Shown: positions 7,196 through 11,973 of the stretch, piece after piece
Numbering within the stretch: position 1 is the first letter of the stretch
Layout of the letters: each line of letters begins with the position of its first letter
Origin: Granulicella sp. UBA5172
GTDB lineage: Bacteria; Acidobacteriota; Terriglobia; Terriglobales; Acidobacteriaceae
DNA length: 11,973 nt
Direction of reading: 5' to 3'
Assembly: GCA_002413385.1 (NCBI GenBank)
Contig: DHWW01000126.1
Span: 1 to 11,973 of the forward strand
Position numbers and translations under genes: made by a program
Notes under the pieces: model-generated
Seen by the model: the letters and a program-made list of their open reading frames with translations, nothing else
The model's database searches: none
Told to the model about the DNA's origin: nothing

Positions 7196-7282
7196 AGAAC
7201 CGCAGCTCATGTTGCGATGAATCTGAAAGTGATCTGCTCTGCGCAAGTAACATCTACTCTAAGGGTATTTGCGTAAATGCAA

Positions 7283-9838
7283 TCAGCCTGATGCTGCTTC
7301 CAACTCTGCTGTCGCCGGCAAAAGGCCGGCCGACTCAGCACGGATCATAATCTTTCCGGGCTCTTTTCGTGGCCGCACTACCAGCAGGCAGGCGCCGTGG
7401 AAAGTGTCCCGGTGCGGTTGCCGGAAGCTGGCCACCACCTTAGGATTAGCGTTTCCTGCCGCTATGATTTCAGCGGCCCCATCGACGGAAAACGTAACCG
7501 GCACAACGGCGTCTGGAACTTGCCTGCCTGCTTCATCCACCACGTTGAGCATCACATAGCCCACGTCGTCTCCACCGGTGTTAAGCTTGCGCCTGTCGGG
7601 TGTGAGAATCAGTTTATGGGCATTGCCTGTCGTGGTGAATGTTATCGATCCGGTCTCGGAACTCCCTTCGTAGATGACCGCTTTTAAATCTCCGGGACCG
7701 TACGGCACGGTGAACTCCGCCTTCAGAGCATTACTCTCACTTAAGTCCTGCGACCCGACTTCCTTACCGTTCAAGAGCAACTTTACATGCTGTGCGCGGG
7801 TGTATACGCGGACATGGAGCGGTGTTCCTTCGAAACCCGGCCAGGTCCAGCTTCGGAGTTCATCGCTCCATCCCCACTCTGCGGGATGTTCCGACCACCC
7901 TGGGGGAATCGGACGCTGAACTGCCATCTCCACCGTGCTCCGCCGCCAGACGATGTCACGGAAGTAAGATTGGGGCTTCTTGTTCCCGATCAGATCGATA
8001 TCGCCGCAGTAAGAATTGAACCACGGATACGGCTGTAGTCCACCGGATCGGCCGAATCCCTTCCGAATGCTTGTACTGCCAAGGCCCGACTCGCCGATGT
8101 AGTCGGCCGCGGTCCAGACGAAATCCCCTATGACCCAACTCGCGTTCTCGATGAAGTCCCAATTCTGAAATGCTGCGCCGGGATAAGACTCAGTGCCTAC
8201 CATGACCCGGTCCGGGTACTTTGCGTGGTCCGACTGGTACTTGTCCAATCGATAGTTGTAGCCCGCAACGTCAAGGTAGGTGAAGGCCGGCTGCATGTCG
8301 TCCCATGTCTGTTTGGGATGATCGTAGGGTTCGCAGATGCCAGCAGTCACCTTGCGCGTGGGATCAAGCTTATGGATAAGAGCGGCAAGCTGCTTTCCGA
8401 TTTCTACTCCGCGTGGCTCAGCGCGTTCCTTGACTTCATTCCCGATACTCCACAGGACTACGCTGGGATGGTTGCGATCGCGCAGAATCATGCTCTCGAG
8501 ATCCCGCTGCCACCACTCCCTGAAATAGAGGTGGTAGTCTTCAGGGTTCTTGGCCTCTTCCCAGCAGTCGAATGCTTCATCGATCACCAGCATGCCCAGA
8601 CGGTCACAGGCATCCAGAAAACTGCGAGAGGGAGGATTATGGCTGGTACGGATGGCGTTATAGCCATTCGCCTTGAGGATCTCCAGGCGCCGCTCTTCGG
8701 CTCGCGGGATGCAGACCGACCCTAAAGGTCCGTTGTCAATATGCACGCATCCGCCACGGAGCTTGACGCTTTCACCGTTGATTCGCAGCCCCTGAACCGC
8801 CCCGATTTGAATAGTACGGACTCCGGCGTGCATCGTGGCAGCATCCACCACTTTGGATCCTTCTTCAACAATGACTTCGACGCGATATAGATGAGGGCTT
8901 TCCGGAGACCAAAGGCGAGGGTGCTCCAGCCGTACAGGACATGTGGCAACCGCGGTCGAACCAGCCGGGATCGTCACGCGCTGCTCCGACTCGCCGCTGG
9001 CAATATTTTGGTCATCGACGAATCGAACACGGGCGCTCACCTTCCTCGGCTCCGGTGCGCGGTTCTCGACTGTCATTTCCACCATGACCAGTGCAGCGTC
9101 GCTCGACGCTTCGCGTGTAGTTATAAAGACGCCGTGAGAGGGGATGCTTACCTCGCCGGCGATGCTGAGCCAGACCTTGCGAAAGATCCCTGATCCGCTA
9201 TACCAGCGGCTGTTGCGACCCGCGTTGTTAATGCGCACAGCGATGCAGTTTTTGCCGTCCTTCAGGTACTTTGTCAGATCGTAGGCGAATTCCGTGTATC
9301 CATAGGGATGATTCCCCAGGTGCGTGCCATTGATCCAAACGTCGGAGTTCATGTAAACGCCTTCGAAGCGCAACTCCGCTTTTCCGCCAGCCGGGATCAG
9401 GGGCTTATCAAATATCTTTCTGTACCAACCGATTCCGCCAACCGTCCATCCCGTGGCGGTCTGGCCCTCGCTTGCATACAAATCGAACGGTCCCGTACGC
9501 ACGGGTTTGGTCTCTGTTGCCCAGATCGCTCCCGGCATCGACTCCGCGTCCTTGACAACATCCTCGATGCTCCAGTCGTGGGGAACGTTGAGTGTCCGCC
9601 AGCCCGAGTCGTCGAATTCTCCACTCGAAGCTTCCTCGACATCGCCGCGGTGGAATCGCCAGGAGTCGTTGAATGCCTGCTCGCGGCCCACAAGCTCCGA
9701 CGCCCCGTCTGGCCACGAGGTCCGCATCCCCTTCTTCGTCTGTTCCGTATACGCGCTGATCGGTGTTGCAGCAGTTACGGCGGCTCCCAGCAATCCTTGA
9801 ATGGCCTCGCGCCGTGTCAACCCTTTTCCTATATTCAT
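7283..9838 (-). CDS. GH2 beta-galactosidase-like enzyme with twin-arginine-type leader
   Basis: This 851-aa family 2 glycoside hydrolase probably releases terminal beta-D-galactose from oligosaccharides in the periplasm. The leader has T-R-R-E-A-I-Q (8-14), a weakly hydrophobic stretch and I-S-A (27-29), which fits Tat export. The sugar-binding jelly roll covers about 52-220 (N-V-P-H-D-W, G-I-G-W-Y-R-K, W-I-N-G, S-G-S-G-I-F-R-K-V-W), and an immunoglobulin-like domain about 225-332. The TIM barrel (about 335-640) contains R-T-S-H-N-P-P (387-393), acid/base Glu468 in S-I-G-N-E and nucleophile Glu550 in V-G-T-E-S. A DUF4982-like domain (about 672-738, L-L-L-N-G-K-E-V) and a further beta domain (about 741-848) follow, typical of the exported GH2 beta-galactosidase subgroup. 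The start is ATG 9838; GGGGGA lies 11 nt upstream. Beta-galactosidase versus another beta-glycosidase cannot be settled by eye. Confidence 0.92.
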   Translation of the reverse strand: MNIGKGLTRREAIQGLLGAAVTAATPISAYTEQTKKGMRTSWPDGASELVGREQAFNDSWRFHRGDVEEASSGEFDDSGWRTLNVPHDWSIEDVVKDAESMPGAIWATETKPVRTGPFDLYASEGQTATGWTVGGIGWYRKIFDKPLIPAGGKAELRFEGVYMNSDVWINGTHLGNHPYGYTEFAYDLTKYLKDGKNCIAVRINNAGRNSRWYSGSGIFRKVWLSIAGEVSIPSHGVFITTREASSDAALVMVEMTVENRAPEPRKVSARVRFVDDQNIASGESEQRVTIPAGSTAVATCPVRLEHPRLWSPESPHLYRVEVIVEEGSKVVDAATMHAGVRTIQIGAVQGLRINGESVKLRGGCVHIDNGPLGSVCIPRAEERRLEILKANGYNAIRTSHNPPSRSFLDACDRLGMLVIDEAFDCWEEAKNPEDYHLYFREWWQRDLESMILRDRNHPSVVLWSIGNEVKERAEPRGVEIGKQLAALIHKLDPTRKVTAGICEPYDHPKQTWDDMQPAFTYLDVAGYNYRLDKYQSDHAKYPDRVMVGTESYPGAAFQNWDFIENASWVIGDFVWTAADYIGESGLGSTSIRKGFGRSGGLQPYPWFNSYCGDIDLIGNKKPQSYFRDIVWRRSTVEMAVQRPIPPGWSEHPAEWGWSDELRSWTWPGFEGTPLHVRVYTRAQHVKLLLNGKEVGSQDLSESNALKAEFTVPYGPGDLKAVIYEGSSETGSITFTTTGNAHKLILTPDRRKLNTGGDDVGYVMLNVVDEAGRQVPDAVVPVTFSVDGAAEIIAAGNANPKVVASFRQPHRDTFHGACLLVVRPRKEPGKIMIRAESAGLLPATAELEAASG

Positions 9839-9856
9839 TTCCGACGGTATCCCCCA

Positions 9857-9875
9857 GTCCGGTACAACGCCGGAC
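9857..9875 (-). promoter_or_regulatory. Perfect 6-bp hairpin in the GH2 leader
   Basis: GTCCGG (9857-9862) and CCGGAC (9870-9875) form a perfect stem with a 7-nt loop. It sits immediately upstream of the GGGGGA that serves GH2 and so lies in the mRNA leader. It could be a palindromic operator, an mRNA-stability element or chance. Confidence 0.35.
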
Positions 9876-9928
9876 CGATTGCTTCAGAGAACTGGCTAAA
9901 ATCCAATTTCCTGCACTTAGACAGAAAC

Positions 9929-9958
9929 GGCCTGGATGTGAATCTACACGTCTAGGCC
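9929..9958. terminator. Hairpin between receptor and GH2 genes
   Basis: GGCCTGGATGTG (9929-9940) and CACGTCTAGGCC (9947-9958) form a 12-bp stem around the loop aatcta. As plus-strand RNA all 12 positions pair (two G-U wobbles) and a T-rich run follows (atttttgatttt). As minus-strand RNA, the direction of the genes, 10 of 12 pair and only gtttct follows. It begins 10 bp beyond the receptor stop, so it could be a partial terminator that lowers hydrolase transcripts relative to receptor. Confidence 0.5.
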
Positions 9959-9968
9959 ATTTTTGATT

Positions 9969-11973
9969 TTAGAAGGTGAGTTTCAATGCAGCCTGGCCGA
10001 CACGAGCAGCATTGCTTGTCGAACCCCTTCCACCGTTGATTTGGCCGAAGGTTGCATCGCTGGGGTTAGTGTCTGGATTGCTCATGATGGGATGATTGAG
10101 GGTATTGAACGTTTCAAACCGTAACTGCAACTGAAATCTTTCAATCGCCCAATTCTTCATCAAAGCGGCATCGACGTTGAAGATGGGTGCTCCGTTAAGG
10201 ATATTTCTACCGCTGGTCCCAAAGGTTCCATCCGGTCGCGGCCGGAATGCGGCAGTGTTGAAATATCCCTTGATCCACTTGGATCGTCCCCCCTCGCGAG
10301 TTTTGAGAGGCCCCCCGGGTACACGGTCTGCGCGGTCGCTGCAATTGCTCTTACAACCAGACCCGGTGTTGTTGTTGTTGCCGCCCAGGTCCGCGCTGTG
10401 CCCACCCGAGATTGAGAACGGACTGCCCGATTGAAGCGTGATGATGGGGCTGATTTCCCATCCACCCAACGCTTCACGGACGAGCAGATTTTGATTCCTG
10501 AGATCAGGCGATACATAGACGAAGTTGGAAACCCAAGTAAATGGAATGCTCAGGTTGGAAATGCCTCGATTCCAGCTAAGGTTGAATGGGTCGCCGAGGC
10601 GCTGCGGGTCGTCGAACGCCGGATTCCCCGCACTCGCCAGGTCCATTGTCTTCTGCCAGGTAAAGCTCGACTGCGCCTGAAGTCCGTGAGCCATAGTTTT
10701 GGTGAAGCTGATCTGGAGCGAGTTGTAGTTGGCGGTTCCGTTGCTTTGGAGTTCCCCGATCGCGGAGAAGCTGGGATACGGAAGATAGGAACCGTGTCCG
10801 CCGTTGTTGCAGGTCGTGCAGTAAATTGCGAAGTTGCGGTCCACTCCGTAACTCTGGTGATACGACTCGCTCCCCACATAGGCCACGCGAACTGCCATGG
10901 TGTTACTCAGTTGCTGTTCGACCGATGCGTTCCAGGCATTGGTCATCTGAGCCTTGAAGTTGCGGGCAAAGGATGTTCCGATGGTCATAACCGATGGGAA
11001 CACATAGTTCGATGGCGGCTTGTAGCCCACAGAAGCGAATGGCGGGAAGGGGCTAACGCCATTTGTTCCGAATGTGGAAGTCTGCCAGGGGTTATTGAAA
11101 TTCATGAAGCCCTGGATGGTCGTACCCTGCAGGACATTTCCGCTTGAATCCGTGCATTGGCCGCCATTTGGAGTCATGACGCCGTTCATGTAGCAGATCG
11201 GAGTATTCGAGGGAGCAGTAGGAGAGTAGGTGGGCGAATAGGGAGCAATGTCTACCGTGTGGTTATAGGTTGAGTACGCTACCGGGCCCGAGAACATTCC
11301 GAAGGCGGCGTGGAGAGAGGTCTTCGGCATACTTGCGGGCTGATAAGCGACGCCAATCCGAGGCTCGAAGTATCCACCATAGTTAGACGGGCGAAGCTGA
11401 GCGGTCATCCCCTGATCGCCTGGGAAGATCAGACCGGTTGGTGCGTTTCCGAACACGGTGCTGTGCTGACCGGGAACGAAGGCCGCTCCGCGACCACCTA
11501 CCTGGGTTGGCGCAATATCCGGATCCCAACGCACGCCCAGGGTCAGCGTCAAACCCGGTCGAACCCGATATTCGTCGTTGATGAAGGGATTGATGAGCCA
11601 GCCCTTTACATCCGAAATTTCGCCCGCACCCTGAGTGAAGGAGGACATGTCGCCGAGCAACCAGTCTGCTATACCGTTTCCTGTGTACGCGCCACCGAAA
11701 CCGATGATCGCATCGATGGGATACTGGGAGTTTTCAACCGCTGATTGCCGCTGCAGTTCGATACCCGCTGAAAGCGTGTGACGGTGAATCGTGCGGATAA
11801 ACGTATCGGAAAATCCCATATTGCTGCGAACTTCCTGCGAAGGCTCCGTCCACCCGCCCGATGCAGGCCCAAAGCTGTTTCCTTCCATTGAGCAATTTGC
11901 CGGTTCGTTCACGTTGATATATCGAGACCAGCACATGGGCTTTCCCTGGTGGTCGACCACCTGGGCGCCGTTG
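9969..11973 (-). CDS. TonB-dependent receptor, Oar-like, 5' end outside window
   Basis: The C-terminal 667 residues or so of an outer-membrane beta-barrel are present. The frame stays open to the right edge, so the start, signal peptide, carboxypeptidase-regulatory-like domain and plug lie outside. Barrel-type features include alternating aromatic strands, P-R-I-G-V-A-Y-Q-P, N-A-W-N-A-S-V-E-Q-Q-L, A-Y-V-G-S, Y-N-S-L-Q-I-S-F-T-K, F-E-T-F-N-T-L-N-H-P and D-A-T-F-G-Q-I. It ends R-V-G-Q-A-A-L-K-L-T-F, with the C-terminal Phe used in outer-membrane insertion. This style matches the large (about 1,100-residue) receptors common in Acidobacteriota. Loops carry C-T-T-C, C-K-S-N-C and an Asn run, plausible surface disulfides. 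As first gene of the cluster it presumably imports the glycan cut by the hydrolases. The ligand cannot be read from the sequence. Confidence 0.93.
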   Translation of the reverse strand, partial: NGAQVVDHQGKPMCWSRYINVNEPANCSMEGNSFGPASGGWTEPSQEVRSNMGFSDTFIRTIHRHTLSAGIELQRQSAVENSQYPIDAIIGFGGAYTGNGIADWLLGDMSSFTQGAGEISDVKGWLINPFINDEYRVRPGLTLTLGVRWDPDIAPTQVGGRGAAFVPGQHSTVFGNAPTGLIFPGDQGMTAQLRPSNYGGYFEPRIGVAYQPASMPKTSLHAAFGMFSGPVAYSTYNHTVDIAPYSPTYSPTAPSNTPICYMNGVMTPNGGQCTDSSGNVLQGTTIQGFMNFNNPWQTSTFGTNGVSPFPPFASVGYKPPSNYVFPSVMTIGTSFARNFKAQMTNAWNASVEQQLSNTMAVRVAYVGSESYHQSYGVDRNFAIYCTTCNNGGHGSYLPYPSFSAIGELQSNGTANYNSLQISFTKTMAHGLQAQSSFTWQKTMDLASAGNPAFDDPQRLGDPFNLSWNRGISNLSIPFTWVSNFVYVSPDLRNQNLLVREALGGWEISPIITLQSGSPFSISGGHSADLGGNNNNTGSGCKSNCSDRADRVPGGPLKTREGGRSKWIKGYFNTAAFRPRPDGTFGTSGRNILNGAPIFNVDAALMKNWAIERFQLQLRFETFNTLNHPIMSNPDTNPSDATFGQINGGRGSTSNAARVGQAALKLTF

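Noticed and set aside
9308..9955. A 215-codon plus-strand frame running from GH2 into the intergenic gap
   Set aside because: Most of it is antisense to GH2, and the translation looks random.
10431..11147. A 238-codon plus-strand frame within the TonB-dependent receptor
   Set aside because: It is antisense to the convincing receptor coding sequence and shows no recognisable domain.
1..11973. CRISPR array, tRNA, rRNA or phage genes
   Set aside because: No regularly spaced repeats, cloverleaf-like segments, rRNA-like stretches or phage-type proteins were seen anywhere in the window.

Overview
The window looks like a piece of an Acidobacteriota chromosome (class Terriglobia is my best guess, from protein style and memory only). 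The right-hand 9.3 kb is a minus-strand carbohydrate-use cluster. It contains a large Oar-like TonB-dependent receptor of the kind abundant in that group and three exported glycoside hydrolases. The left 2.7 kb is mobile DNA.

Left to right. About 13-1471 is an apparently intact IS110-family element with IS1111-like architecture: a 370-aa DEDD transposase, then about 290 bp of non-coding right end holding a strong candidate structured RNA (1199-1386). About 1475-2657 is a decayed ISL3-family element. Its transposase is frameshifted and has lost its C-terminus, and only the terminal repeat on the GH95 side is recognisable. That end lies 21 bp from the GH95 stop codon.

From 2679 to the right edge all real genes read leftwards (minus strand). 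In transcription order they are: a TonB-dependent outer-membrane receptor (9969-11973, 5' end outside the window), a GH2 beta-galactosidase-like enzyme with a twin-arginine-type leader (7283-9838), a GH97 enzyme with retaining-type residues and a probable TTG start (5312-7180), and a GH95 fucosidase/L-galactosidase-like enzyme (2679-5048). No SusD-like gene, regulator or inner-membrane transporter is visible.

The likely logic is uptake of an oligosaccharide through the receptor and periplasmic trimming by three exo-acting enzymes. GH95 would remove alpha-L-fucose or alpha-L-galactose, GH97 alpha-D-galactose or beta-L-arabinopyranose, and GH2 beta-D-galactose. Fucosylated xyloglucan side chains or arabinogalactan glycans would fit, but this is inference.

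The most interesting signal is the candidate guide (bridge/seek-type) RNA in the IS110 right end. It has a closing inverted repeat matching at 24 of 25 positions, at least three internal hairpins, and two short segments that match the two edges of the element.
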